Source: Pterobdella sp. o SKG-2022
Taxonomy: Eukaryota > Annelida > Clitellata > Hirudinida > Piscicolidae
Assembly: GCA_964035795.1 (NCBI GenBank)
Contig: OZ038327.1
Span: 3,509,651 to 3,573,650 of the forward strand
Direction: 5' to 3'
DNA: 64,000 nt
The first letter of the stretch is position 1; the number at the start of each line of letters is the position of its first letter. Shown here piece after piece: positions 1 through 22,665 of this stretch. Under the pieces are notes generated by a model. The model worked only from the letters and a program-made list of their open reading frames with translations, did not search any database and was not told the DNA's origin. The position numbers and the translations under genes were made by a program.

Positions 1-39
1 TGTTCAATTGATTCCAGTTTTTGTGCACCTGCTCTTCAG

Positions 40-7651
<7,612 letters not shown>

Positions 7652-9762
7652 ATGAATAAATATTTTTATTTAATTTTTATGTTATTTATTTCTAAATTAA
7701 CTTTTGTTTTTGCTAAATGTCCAAATGGATGCTTCTGCAAAGAGTTCAGTCGAAGTAAAAGCAAACGAAACTACGAAGATACCGCCAAATTTTTGAAAGT
7801 TGTTTGCAGCAGAGATAGGGGGCTTAATATTACTCATTTGAGCAAAGAGAATTTTTATTCCCATCTGTCGCAAAAGGTTTTAACGCTGTAAGTTTATTTT
7901 TCACCATCTTTTGTGTTTTTTTCCATGCTAGCATGGGTTGGACGGGGTCTCATAATAGCTTAATTTTATTCTTTCATGATAATTTATCATATTAGTGGCA
8001 ATAATAAAATAGCAATAATTCAAAGCAGTAATAGCAAAGTATTAATATAAATAATAATAAAAATAATATAATAATAAAATAACAACAACAGGGACTTGAG
8101 TTTATGTGGCATAGTGTGGTGGAAGCCTTTTGAAGGACTGTCCTCCCTTCTTAAACTGTATTATTATTGTTCTTATTGCTTTTATTATTATTATTATTAT
8201 TTAAATTCATTTCATTATTAATTCTGTTATTATTTCTATTTATTATATTATTTTTATTGTTAATATTACTATTATTAATAATATCCTTATAACTCAGCAA
8301 TCTGAGCCACAACAAAATAGGTCATCTGCCTAATGACTCCTTTGTCCATCTGGTCCATCTCAAAATTTTGTATGTTCGTAATAATAATATTTATTTATTA
8401 TTTATTATTATTGTTATTATTCATTATTATTATTATTATATTTCAAATATTTATATTCGTCTCATCATTTTAATTTTTTTTACTTTTTTCATATTTGTTT
8501 TTCAATTATTTTTGTTATTATTATTATTATTATTATTATTCTTATTATTACTATCATTATTATTATTCTTGACAGAGACCTATCACATAACCGCCTTTTA
8601 GTTCTGGGCAGAAATACTTTCACTGGTCTTTCTAGTCTGCATAAGCTGTATGAATAATAATAATAATAATAATCACAATAATGATAATAATAAAAATAAT
8701 ACTATTAATAATACAAACAACAATAATAATGATAATTATAATAATAATAATAATTAATTAATTAATTAGCTTTGATGTTAAGGTTTACATTAATATAATG
8801 AGTAACTACTAATAATAATAGTATCTATAATATTAGCTTAAGCAATATTAGACATAAACTTTATAATTTTAACAACGATGCTAACTGTAACAACAATAAT
8901 AATAATAATAATGATGTTAATAATAATAATGACAACTGTAGTAATAATAATAATGATAATAATTACAACTTTAATAATAATAATAATAGTAATAAGAATA
9001 ATAAAACAACATCTGTAATAATAAAAATAATTATTAAAATTATAATGAATTTTTATATTAAAATAAATAATAATAATAAATAATCAATAAGAATGTTTTC
9101 AATACAAACCAAAGAACGTTACAAAAGCTTTATGATATTTTTCATGACAAGAAATGTAGTAATAATACATCAATTAGAAGCAAAAATCGATATGAGAGAT
9201 TATAACAACAAAAAAACAAATAATGATAATAATAATAATAACAATAAACTAATAATAACCCGACATTAATGGCTATAAAAATCAGGGTTACTTATAATAT
9301 TGGTAAAAATAATAATAAAAAAAATAGTAATAATTATGTTGCCAAAAATAACGTTAATGATCACATCAATAATAATAATAATAACAATAACATCAGACAC
9401 CTATTAGAGACGGGCATAGTGAGGGTCGAGGATGAGTCACTATCTGCTTTGGAAGATTTGAGGAGAATGTTATTATTATTACTATTATTATTATTATAAG
9501 ATTATCATTTTTATCTTCTTTATTATTACTATCATTAATTTCAATGGCCACTTCAAATGCACATGATAAACCTTTTTTGTACCCACACAAACCATCACAC
9601 AGCGACCTTACCTCTCCCTACCTCACGTGCGATTGTCATGTGACCTGGTTCAACCAATGGATGAAGAGCGTGACGTCAGTAGTGACGTGTGGACTGCCGA
9701 TGGAAATGAGGGATCGCAGGGTGGGATCGTTGCTGCCACATGAACTCACATGTGGTTTGTTT

Positions 9763-9823
<61 letters not shown>

Positions 9824-10919
9824 GTTTAAAAGTAGTACTAGCAGTATCATTCAAGATAGCTTACGGTTAGTTTTAAATGCGTAATCGAATTAGATGCATA
9901 TATCGTAGGAACTTGAAAGAGGGTTACATTTTTAAGACAAGTTTTGATTGTAGTTTTGTATGTGTGTTTAATCGGTGAAAATATTAAATAAAAACAAATA
10001 CACTCAACCATAAATACACAAATGCATCACACACACACAACCACACAGAGGGACCTCTAGAAGTACCAATCCACCACATCTCACCACCCCACCACCAACT
10101 CATCTTCAGCCATGACTATCTCAATCTCACATGTGTTGCTTCACTCTACCTTCCCCAAATGCGCGTCACGTGGTACCGTGATGACGTAGAAGCATTTTCG
10201 GTTAAGAATTCAAAATGGATGGATGAGGGAGCAATGACTGAAATGGGCGGGGCATGGGTAGAGTTGAACCCTATTGAGCGGGGACACGATGGCGTGTGGA
10301 GTTGTGTGGTTGCTTTGGGAAATAAGACTGCTAAGAGGTTGGAGGGGATGGGCGGAAAGATTTGATATAATGGGAGGAGTTTAATTGGGTAATAGAAGTA
10401 GAATCAGTTTCTAGTTGAAAATTTTAGTTTCTTTTCATTTAACAATATTTTAAAATTCTGATTAAAATTATATTATCCATGAGTTTCGATTTAAGTTATA
10501 TAATAATATTCAAAAATTATAATTAAACTTTTGTAATCATAATCATAAGTTTCAATCAAATTTTTTAAATTCTACTTCAAAATGGCCACAGGTCAATAAA
10601 GTTGACAGTTTTGGAAGCAAAGCAACGTATTTTCTGCAGCCAATCACACACCAGAAACAACAAAGGCATCTATTTTTGGTCAAAAGCATTTCCGGGCGCC
10701 AACCAATCGCAACCGTGCTTCATCTCTGCGCAAAACAAAATAGCCTTCAGAATTTGTTCCCGCCTTGGTCAATGGGAGGAGCCAAATACATCGAGGTTTG
10801 GGATTAGCTGAGCTATTTATAGTTTTTTTTGAAGGGTTTCAACTTCGTATTAAATCAGTAATGTTTTCAGTTGCCCTTTTGTGAGTGAGGTGTCAAGAGT
10901 TCTGGAGGGAAGTGCTAAT
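7652..10919 (+). CDS. ADGRA: ADGRA-family adhesion GPCR: leucine-rich repeat, Ig and HRM exons
   Basis: Exons: 7652-7887 (start ATG, signal peptide MNKYFYLIFMLFISKLTFVFA, then LRR N-cap CPNGCFC), 8092-8157, 8298-8369, 8576-8647 and 9397-9468 (one leucine-rich repeat each, the last three exactly 72 nt, all phase 2; LSHNKIGHLPNDSF, LSHNRLLVLGRNTF), 9603-9754 (LRR C-cap, CDCHVTWFNQWM), 10049-10337 (Ig domain: LNLTCVAS, VTWYRDD, WSCVVALG), 10592-10795 (hormone-receptor domain: NNKGIYFWSKAFPG, AFRICSRLGQWEEP) and 10871-10919. All junctions keep phase. LRR-Ig-HRM in this order is specific to ADGRA (GPR124/125). In vertebrates ADGRA2 works with RECK as a Wnt7 co-receptor; whether this protein does so is unknown. 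Only four or five repeats are present, a short LRR arch. Confidence 0.92.
9767..9821 (+). repeat. (GT)n microsatellite just after a donor
   Basis: About 27 GT units begin 13 bases after the donor of the LRR C-cap exon (9603-9754) of the ADGRA gene. Confidence 0.95.
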
Positions 10920-11115
10920 GTTATTATTCTTATTTTTATGATTATTCATATTATTTATATTATATTATTATTTTTTTTATTTTGCTTTTTATTCGTCATC
11001 ACTTTTATTCTTCATATAATACTTTAAAATTTTTTCTTAATTTTTCTTCCTTCATGAAAACCCTCATTACCAATATCATTGACCTAACACTACCAACTCT
11101 TGACCTTCAACCCAG

Positions 11116-14595
<3,480 letters not shown>

Positions 14596-14849
14596 GTTCC
14601 ATTTGTGTTTATTATTTATTATTATTATTATTATTATTTATTTTAATTAATTTATATTATTTTATTATTATTATTTATTTTAATTAGTTTTTTAAATTGT
14701 TTTACGTTTGTTGAACGAGACGGAAAATTTAAAAGTTTTGAAAATTAGGAGGTCATTAGTAAGATGAATAAATTCATACATAGGAAGACACCCACTCACA
14801 CACACACAAACACACACACACAGACAGATAAAAACACACACACGCACAG

Positions 14850-15360
14850 GTACAGACACAGACATCCACACTACAAGCCATCATATTAGGACTGCAATTA
14901 ACAACCACTTCAACATACATCTCCTCCATCTTCATCCTCGTCTCTGTCTCTCTCATTGCCGCTCTCTATATTCTACTATATCAGTGAGTGCGTGTGTATG
15001 TGTGTTTGTGTGTGTATGCGTGTGTGTGTGTGTTTGCAGAAAGTATCAATATATGCATCTTTATCATATGCTTAAAAACACACACACGCAAGCATACAGT
15101 CACAAACACACTTCCAGCAAATTACAAATGTCGACGAAATGTGCTCATAACGTCATCAACATGATGTTCTGTGCTGGTGTGCTGTTGTGTGTGTATTTGG
15201 CAGGTGGGTGATTTATATTTTTTGTTATGCGTTTATTAGTGCGTTTTTTTATGTGTTTTTGTGCTTTTTTTGGTAATTATTGTTTATGTCGTGCTTTTTT
15301 AGTTAAGGTGTATTTATGTAAATATTGTGTTTATACACATACATTCATTAAAACTACACA

Positions 15361-15424
<64 letters not shown>

Positions 15425-15614
15425 GGGGAGAGTTCACAGGTCAAGGTCGTGGTGCATGGTGGTGAAGGTGATTTCAGCTTACTTGTCCCTGTGTCTGCTT
15501 CTGTGGAACACTCTCTTCAATATGTAGTGTTGTTGTTGTTGGGGCTATTATTCCTGTTATTATTGTTATTGTTGATATTTTTCGTTTTATTATTATTTTT
15601 TTTGTTATTCATTT

Positions 15615-15651
<37 letters not shown>

Positions 15652-17522
15652 GATTTCTAGTTTGATTCTTTTGTACCTGTTTATTATTATTTTTTTTTTC
15701 ATTATTTCAACGTTACGCCCACACCACAGAACTCTAAAAGACGGCGTAAAAAAGAGAAGAAAGAAAGCGAGGGGGAGGAGCTTAACGAGCGAGTACTTGA
15801 TTGGCTGGGGAATCGCTGCTATTTTTAGCTCCATTTCAGCCGCTCTTCTTTACAACAGTGACGTCACTTGGAAGCTGTGAGTGGTGGTTTCTTGAAATAA
15901 TTCAGCTTTTCGTGAGAGTATCTTACATTATCTAGTGTGATAATGTAAGATACTCTCACGAAAAGCTTCGTGTATTAAGTTTCTCAATAAACTTTAGTGT
16001 TTGTTTCTATCATATTGATTTTCGGCTATTTTACGTCAATCTTATTATTATTATTATTGTTATTATTATTTTTTTATTTTGTCCAGCTCAGATTTATTCA
16101 TGTCTAGAACGAAAATATTAATAATCTTATCCTCATCAACATAATTAGTCATATCTTATCGTTCTTATTATCTATATTTTTTTATTTTTACTTTTTATGA
16201 ATATTTATTATTATTATTTTTATTATCATTATTATTATTATTATTATTCTCACCACCATCACTACAGCTGCCTCTTACACAGGGAGATAGCCTTGTTGAC
16301 CTTCTTCCTGCCTTCTTCCGTCATCATCATCATTAACGTCGTCATCTTCATCAGAATCGCATTCCTTATATGGTCATCTCATGACGATGATGATGATGAC
16401 GATTATTATTATGGTGATGATGGTAATGGTAATGATAATGTGGGTGGTGATGATGATGATGGTGATGGTGGTGACGTGTACTGTTCAGAGTGTAAAACTG
16501 TTTCAAGAGCATCATCATCATCATCCCATCATTTTCACCATCATCCTCATCATCAGGTCACTAGTTTCATAGCTCCTCTACGCAGTGATGGTGATGATAA
16601 AGAAGATAATGATGGTGTCTGTGGTTATGATAATGATACTCGGGCTTATGACGAAGATAGTAGGTTTAAAAGTTTGATGAGGGCAAGAAGGGAATTTCGT
16701 TCGAGAGGATTTGGGTCAGTTTATTGTGGGTGGAGTCAATTATTTGGGTCATGTGCCAACCTTTTCCTTTTTATCGTCACGTGGTGTTTGGCCATTTTAA
16801 GTGCCCAAAATAACAGCGTTGTCTACCACATCTCTTTCCTGTTTTCATCTTGCACCGCCGCCATTTTTTTCTTTGTGTTTTTTGTTCTCGCTCGATCTGA
16901 CTTCCGGTCGGTTTTTTTTGGCTTTCATACATGCATCTCGTCGACCAAGAAGCGCAAAAAGTCACAAATCAAAAATGACGTCACGTGTCTCAAGGTGCTT
17001 CCGAGTGCTGACGTCAGAGAGATGGGCGTGTTATTTATAAAGAAGGAAGATGATTCTCAAGATGGCGACGATAATAAAGGTCTAAATGAAAATGATGACG
17101 ACGATGATGAAGTTAATACTAATCTAAATAACAAAAACAGTAATGAATTTGATGCAAGTAATAATGTGAATAAAAAAAGCAATAATAGAAATAATAATAA
17201 TGATAATGATGAAGAGGAGAAGGAGGAAGAGGATGAGAAGATGGAGCTGATGTTGCACACGAAACAAATAAAGAGTGCCAAAAAGTATTGGAAGATGAAG
17301 AAGAACAAGATGATGATTAAGGATACTAATAATAATATCAATAATAATAATAACAATAATGCTAATAACGTCAGAAATAAAGATAACAACAATAATAATA
17401 ATAGTAATAATAATAACAACAATAATAATAATAGTAATAATAATAACAACAATAATAATAACGAAGAAATGGATATATGGGTGATCAGAGACAATTGTGT
17501 TGGAGAAGAGACACAGATATAA
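14850..17522 (+). CDS. ADGRA: ADGRA gene: seven-transmembrane exons and cytoplasmic tail
   Basis: Exons 14850-14983 (TM1, STYISSIFILVSVSLIAALY), 15100-15203 (TM2, CAHNVINMMFCAGVLLCVYL), 15424-15523 (TM3, SWCMVVKVISAYLSLCLLLW), 15730-15876 (TM4, YLIGWGIAAIFSSISAALLY) and 16268-17522 (TM5 IALLTFFLPSSVIIIINVV, a long acidic/His third loop, TM6 LFGSCANLFLFIVTWCLAIL, TM7 ISFLFSSCTAAIFFFVFFVL, tail, stop). All phases agree. The tail carries (AAT)n-encoded Asn runs at about 17330-17460 and ends in E-T-Q-I. That is a class I PDZ ligand (Thr at -2, Ile at 0), corresponding to the ETTV end of vertebrate ADGRA2/3, which binds DLG-type scaffolds. The conserved last four residues after a degenerate, expanded tail argue that the gene is functional. 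Confidence 0.92.
15359..15423 (+). repeat. (CA)n ending in the TM3 exon acceptor
   Basis: About 32 CA units end in ACAG, the acceptor of exon 15424-15523. Confidence 0.95.
15904..15967. repeat. Perfect 29-bp inverted repeat (hairpin) near a splice donor
   Basis: The arms 15904-15932 and 15939-15967 are exact reverse complements, separated by the six bases TAGTGT. The left arm starts 28 bases downstream of the TM4 exon of the ADGRA gene. The right flank TTCGTGTATTAAGT recurs beside 14053-14085, which suggests one short fold-back family. Confidence 0.9.
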
Positions 17523-17813
17523 AGTATTATTGTTATTTATATTATTATTATAACACACATCACTATCATTATTATTATTATTATTATTAATATTTTTATT
17601 TTTGTTTTTATTATTATTATTTATCACCTCTTTGTAGCGTATATTGTAGTATTTCCATTTTTGTTGTTGTGATTATTTTTATTTACATTATTAGCTTTCT
17701 CATTTTTTATTTTCAATTATTTTATTATTATTATTATTATTATTATTATATCTGAAGATAACCTTGCCAAAGCTTCAAACAAATTTGAACTGTTCATTAA
17801 TTTATTAATCCTA

Positions 17814-17846
<33 letters not shown>

Positions 17847-19240
17847 TGATCATCGATAATACTTTTATTTATTGTTATTTTTCTTATTATAATTATTATT
17901 TTTATTGTTATTGTGTCGTATACAGAGGCAAATAACCATTTAAATATTTTAACATTATAATCAACTTGTTTTTGAATTATATTTAGATTATTTGTGCATA
18001 CTAATCAGTTTACCTTTGCATATTAATAACTTTTTGTGCATACTAATCAGTTTACCTTTGCATATTTATAGATATTTGTGCATACTACAGTTTACTTTTG
18101 CAAATTAATAACTTTTTGTGAATACTAATCAACTTGTTTGTGCATATTAATAACTTTATTTTTACTTTTTAATAAACTAATCCATGCATATTAAGCAAGG
18201 GCTTGAATCTTATTTAATATCATTATCAAGGTGAATTTTGTTCAAAAACAAAAGCGTTTCATTAGTGCAGTAGAGTTTCAGGGATTTAAAGACACAAATA
18301 CATGAACACGCATACATACACACTCACAAACACACAAAATGATCTAAAACAGTCTCAATTTTTTAATTATTTTTATTTTTTTTCAAAACACAAACTCCCG
18401 CACAAAAAAACACAAAATCTATGAAATAATTTTAAGTATTTGTTTTTGAATTTGTTTCAACATGAAAGACTTATTTTTGAAAATTTTCTAAGCGCTTCAC
18501 TTTTTGTGCCTTTTCATGTTCTACATTGGGTTTTCGTACATGCCGATTGGTTGTTTAACCTTCATTCAATTCCTCTTTGGTGCTCCATCAACCAATAAGG
18601 TGCCAGGTTTTTTTTGTGACCTATTTTGTTTGAACCTAATTTTTTTATTGAAATAAATTAATTTTCTATCAGTTTCACCCTATTTTGTTTATTCGAATTT
18701 AATCTTTTGTGGAAGAAAAATCAGTTTTGTTTTTACACCAATTATTTTTTTTCCATAAACATTGTTTTTCAAATATTAATATAACCAATCATATCATAAC
18801 ATTAGAACTAGTATTTTGGAAGCTTGTTTATAATATTTATTATTGTTTTACATTTTGCCTGAAAGTTTGAAAAAATGTCTAAAAACTACGATGTTTTGAA
18901 GTCTATTAATTACGTTTATCAATGTTTGAAACCATAACCGTGAATATCTAAATTTATTGATTCATTAATTCATGAAGGGTTTCAAAATCAAAGATTTGAG
19001 CCACCGTTCCACTTGTTTCGTTGTAGAATTTATGTTTTGATATCTCAATTCATTTCTAAGGATTTGAAAAATTGTTTTTTAGTCGATTTTTATTCTAGAC
19101 TTTCTTTGTAACTCTTTGTTTAAAAGTGCATTACATTCAACTGTATTATGGCTTTATCAAAGATATGCAAATGAAAAAAAAGTTGGTATATATTGGATAA
19201 AAGCTGAAAATTTAAAATTAAATATAAAAATATTCATTAA
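17523..19240. other. Intergenic region between convergent ADGRA and kinase genes
   Basis: Both genes end here, so it should contain both 3' untranslated regions. (ATT)n/(AAT)n runs at about 17560-17850 and a tandem repeat at about 17985-18165 are visible. The rest is AT-rich without a gene that I can support. Confidence 0.6.
17985..18165 (+). repeat. About 42-bp tandem repeat, four degenerate copies
   Basis: The unit contains TTTGTGCATACTAATC, then GTTTACCTTTGCATATTA and TAATAACTTT. The first two copies are nearly identical and the last two diverged. Confidence 0.85.
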
Positions 19241-20346
19241 TCAATGAGTATCGACAGTTTCAAAAAAATTTGAGTCTTTATCCAGGCAACTTTTAGCTGC
19301 AATGTTATTTCCCTGCATTTGTAAGTAAGACGTTCCTCTGAATAAGTCTAAAAGCTTTGGTCCGACTATATTACGAAGGTTAAATTTGCTGGCGATCTTG
19401 TCTGAGGAAACCCATGGAATCTGAAGCACATCTGCGGCAGTTGGTCGTTTTTCTTCGTTTTCATTCAGTAGCACAGATATGAGCTTTTTAGCATCTTCTG
19501 ATATGTTCTTCCACTTTTCTTGCGTTTTCTCATATTTCCCTTTAACGATTAGATTGAAAACTTCGTTGATATCGTTACTTTGAGAATAAAATGGCGGGGT
19601 TCCGGTGACCAAGATATATAGAAATACTCCCACTCCCCACAAATCCACCTTAGCCGTGTACCCCTTTTGTAATACAACTTCAGGTGCCATGTATATTGGG
19701 GTACCACACACAGTCTGTAACTTCTCCCCCTTGCGGATCTCTGTCGCTAGACCAAAGTCGCACAGTTTTAATTTTCTCAAACCTGTCTTGCTTTTTTGCA
19801 CCAGAACGTTTTCAATTTTGATGTCTCTATGGACTATATTTGCTGTGTGTATGTACTGCAGGGCTGATACTAAATTGTGGACCACTCCACCAATGTCTTG
19901 TTCTGAATAGTATTTTGATTTTATGATAGTCGTTATGAGGTCGCTGTTAGCTATGTATTCTAGCACCAAGTATAATGAATCTTGGGTTTCATAGCTGTCT
20001 AATAGTTTAATAATATTAGGATGGTTTAATCGTTTCAATATATCTCTCTCTTTCTTTATTTGTCCTTCTTTGTCTTTACAGCTCTTCAACTCGATTCTCT
20101 TCAACGCCACCAACTCATTTGTATTCTTCTTAAAACACTCTCTGACAGAAGAGAACTTGCCAGAAGCTATTTTAGGCCCGACTTCGTAGTTTTTATTTGG
20201 TAAGTTGAAATTACATTTAGTCTTGCTCTCAGAATTTTTCAGACTGATTTTGGCAACCATATCTTTGTGCTTAGCTTCTTTCATAAAATTGATCAAAGTG
20301 AGTTCTTGGTTAGTGAGGAGAAAGTCTGTTTCATTTATTATAGACT
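19241..20346 (-). CDS. DCLK: Doublecortin-like / CaM-kinase-like serine/threonine kinase catalytic exon
   Basis: A long exon with a good acceptor (TTTCCCAG) at 20347-20349 and stop at 19241-19243. It encodes a complete kinase domain: phosphate loop IASGKFSSV, ATP-binding Lys in VALKRI, helix-C Glu in KKERDILKRLNHPNII, catalytic loop VHRDIKIENVL, DFG in LCDFGLAT, and activation segment end GTPIYMAPE followed by DLWGVGVFLYILVTG and the Arg of KRPTAADVL. All catalytic residues are kept, so an active kinase is expected. The first loop glycine is replaced by Ala. The CAMK-group sequence and an upstream doublecortin ORF on the same strand point to DCLK, a microtubule-associated kinase. The exon begins in phase 1, which does not match the visible end of the doublecortin ORF. 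Confidence 0.86.
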
Positions 20347-20899
20347 CTGGGAAAGCAAAGAAAACTGTGTCAATCTGGAGGGAGGTTCTATTTTAACTTT
20401 TATATCAACCAGTCACTTTTAAATGTATTCTTGTGTGATATAAAATATTAAGTAGTATCATGATACAAACCATTGAATATTATGTGATAACAATTGTTTA
20501 AATAACATATGGTATGAATTATCAATTGATCAAATGCTTCAAATTTGAAAACCAAAATATTTTTAAACAAGATTTTTATAAAAATTCAAAATTGTATAAA
20601 ATATACCAAAAAAAGTAATAATAAAGGTAAGTATAAAAATTTGTCAAAAAATTTATCTTTAAAAATAATTCATATTTAAAAACTTGCTCAAGCTGTAAAC
20701 TTATAAATACATAAATGCAAATCTTGTTTTTAACTAATAAAACAATTCTAAGCCAAATATGAAAATCAATCTTTGTACATATTAAATACCGTAATACCAA
20801 TAGTAAATGGACCATTAGGTCACCCCTAATTGGATTAAGGTGCGCAATTGATAGGTTTCATAGGGCGCTACTCCATGCGAACCAACACAAAAAATCTGC
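20347..20899. other. Region between doublecortin and kinase ORFs
   Basis: AT-rich sequence with no convincing extra exon. It contains a SINE tail copy at 20808-20880. If the two ORFs form one gene this is its intron. Confidence 0.5.
20808..20880 (-). mobile_element. SINE tail copy, minus orientation
   Basis: The reverse complement reads CATGGAGTAGCGCCCTATGA then AATTGCGCA and CCAATTAGGGGTGACC, matching the copies at 22390-22462 and 55775-55930. It lies 20 bases beyond the stop of the doublecortin ORF. Confidence 0.75.
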
Positions 20900-21601
20900 T
20901 CAAAAATCATCAACCTTCATTATTTCTGAGATGCTGGTGATTTTGGATCGCTCCACGGTGCACAAATGAGAGATAGCACTGACATCGAGAAGGTTGCATA
21001 ACTCACACATCAGGGCGTTGAACTGCGGCACTGGTTGGAGGGAGAAGGTCCAGCGGTACATTTTCCTAGGTCTTGTGGGTCCGTTTTTGACCACTACAAT
21101 GGTTCTGTAACTGTTTTGTTTCTGATCTCCTGTTATATGTTTCATTGTTCCATTACTGTTATGCTCCAGCATAGGTGTGGTGTTGGTATCCCTGATGACA
21201 AAAGGCCTCAAGGGAAATACATCGCCGACTTTTTGAGATGAGGTTTTCCATATTGGATTCAATGTTTCTTTGAGGTAATCCATTGGAATGAATGTGTTAT
21301 TACTACTACAAACGTAATTTCCGCCATCTTTTAGATCACTCAAACACTTTATTTTCTTGCCATTTAAATCAAAGATATGTCTAATCCCATGAGGCAAAAC
21401 CTTTTGATCGCAGAAGATAGAGGTTCCTAAGGCTTTGAAGAGGTTGCTCAGGTCTTTGAAACGGATGAACGCAATGGGGAAGGTGAGTCCTTTGTAATAC
21501 TTGTCACCATTGCGAAAGAACCTCACTTTTATGGCCCGCCGTGCGCTACTTATGTCTGTTACCGAGTGTGCCGCTAGACTGGATTTTGTCGATAGATTCA
21601 T
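20900..21601 (-). CDS. DCLK: Tandem doublecortin-domain ORF, probable N-terminal half of DCLK
   Basis: A 233-residue intronless ORF starting at ATG 21601. The first doublecortin domain spans about residues 22-105 (IKVRFFRNGDKYYKG, GIRHIFDLNGKKIKCLSDLK, GGNYVCSS). The second spans about 165-233 (RTIVVVKNGPTRPRKMYRW, VPQFNALMCELCNLLDV, ITSISEIMKVDDF). Such pairs bind the tubulin lattice in DCX/DCLK proteins. The second domain stops about ten residues before its usual end, and the only GT near there (AAG/GTTGAT) is in phase 0 while the kinase exon needs phase 1. It is therefore either a separate doublecortin protein, a DCLK with an unseen exon, or a damaged copy. Similar SINE tails lie on both sides. 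Confidence 0.82.
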   Translation of the reverse strand: MNLSTKSSLAAHSVTDISSARRAIKVRFFRNGDKYYKGLTFPIAFIRFKDLSNLFKALGTSIFCDQKVLPHGIRHIFDLNGKKIKCLSDLKDGGNYVCSSNNTFIPMDYLKETLNPIWKTSSQKVGDVFPLRPFVIRDTNTTPMLEHNSNGTMKHITGDQKQNSYRTIVVVKNGPTRPRKMYRWTFSLQPVPQFNALMCELCNLLDVSAISHLCTVERSKITSISEIMKVDDF

Positions 21602-22665
21602 AGTAAACTGGTGTTGGCTTGAAGTTTAAATAAAAACGGTGAATTAAATTAAGCGCTAAAACATGGGAACAAAACGAGGGGTATTATTGTTGTTGGAGAT
21701 GATATTTGTATTTAGACTGACGTACGACTTACGTCAGTTTCACTTTTAAATTTTTAAAAATTAAATTTGTTTTTTTTAATGGCGGGAAATTTTTATCAAA
21801 TTAAATTTATCCAATGGGGTCTTCACAGTTTGGTGAAGGATTCATTTGAAAAAAGTGGAAATTTTTTTATACTCATTTTAAGTTTATTAAATTTTAGTCA
21901 ATTATTTTTTAATTTTCAAATTTTATATATGTTTGCATTGGAAATATTTACTTTTTCTATACTTTTTATTTTTATTTTTTTAAAAACTGATAAAAATATA
22001 TTTTTGAAATAACCCCCAATAAAAACTCGCTCGAATCACCGGTGTTAAAGACTATTACGAACTAATTCATGAAAAACGGAAAAATTTAAATATGAAAAAT
22101 AAGAGTGAAAAAAAACAATTTACAAAAAATCCAAAAAAAATAATTTCAAGTTATTTCAAAAGATGGAGCATCGGAGTTGATGACGTAATGATCAAAAGTG
22201 AACTTGAAAACTAAAAGTGAATTAAGAGTCAAAGTCATAACTTCCTTTTCCGACGCATAACTGGCCAAAACTTTTGGTTCTGAATCTGATTGAATATTTT
22301 TTTTGTTATGCTGTTGTTTTATTATTTTTTTCTATTGATTATTATTTTTATTGTTTTTACTGTTATTGATTTTTGCATTTATTATTAGTCCACATGGAGT
22401 AGCGCCCTGTGAAACCAATCAATTGCGCAACTGAAACCCCAGTTAGGGGCGATCAAATGGTCCACTTACCAATTTCTATTTTTATTGTTCTTAATAACTT
22501 CCTATTATTATTAATATTGTTTTTTTATAACATTTTTCCATCAACTTTGAGAATTTTTAAAATAAAAAAATGTAATTAATCAAATTATATATGTGGATAA
22601 TATTTTTAAAACTAATAATCAAATGAAAACGGATTAATTAAAAAAAATAGAAAATAAAGACAGAC
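21602..22665. other. Intergenic region upstream of the doublecortin ORF
   Basis: Promoter and 5' leader of the doublecortin gene must be here and the 3' end of innexin A ends here. AT-rich, with a SINE tail at 22390-22462. No further gene is supported. Confidence 0.55.
22390..22462 (+). mobile_element. SINE tail copy, plus orientation
   Basis: Reads CATGGAGTAGCGCCCTGTGA, AATTGCGCA, ACCCCAGTTAGGGGCG. It forms an inverted pair with 20808-20880 around the doublecortin ORF. Confidence 0.75.

Noticed and set aside
20808..22462. DNA transposon carrying a doublecortin gene between terminal inverted repeats
   Set aside because: The inverted sequences match SINE tails found elsewhere without that gene, so two independent SINE insertions are simpler.
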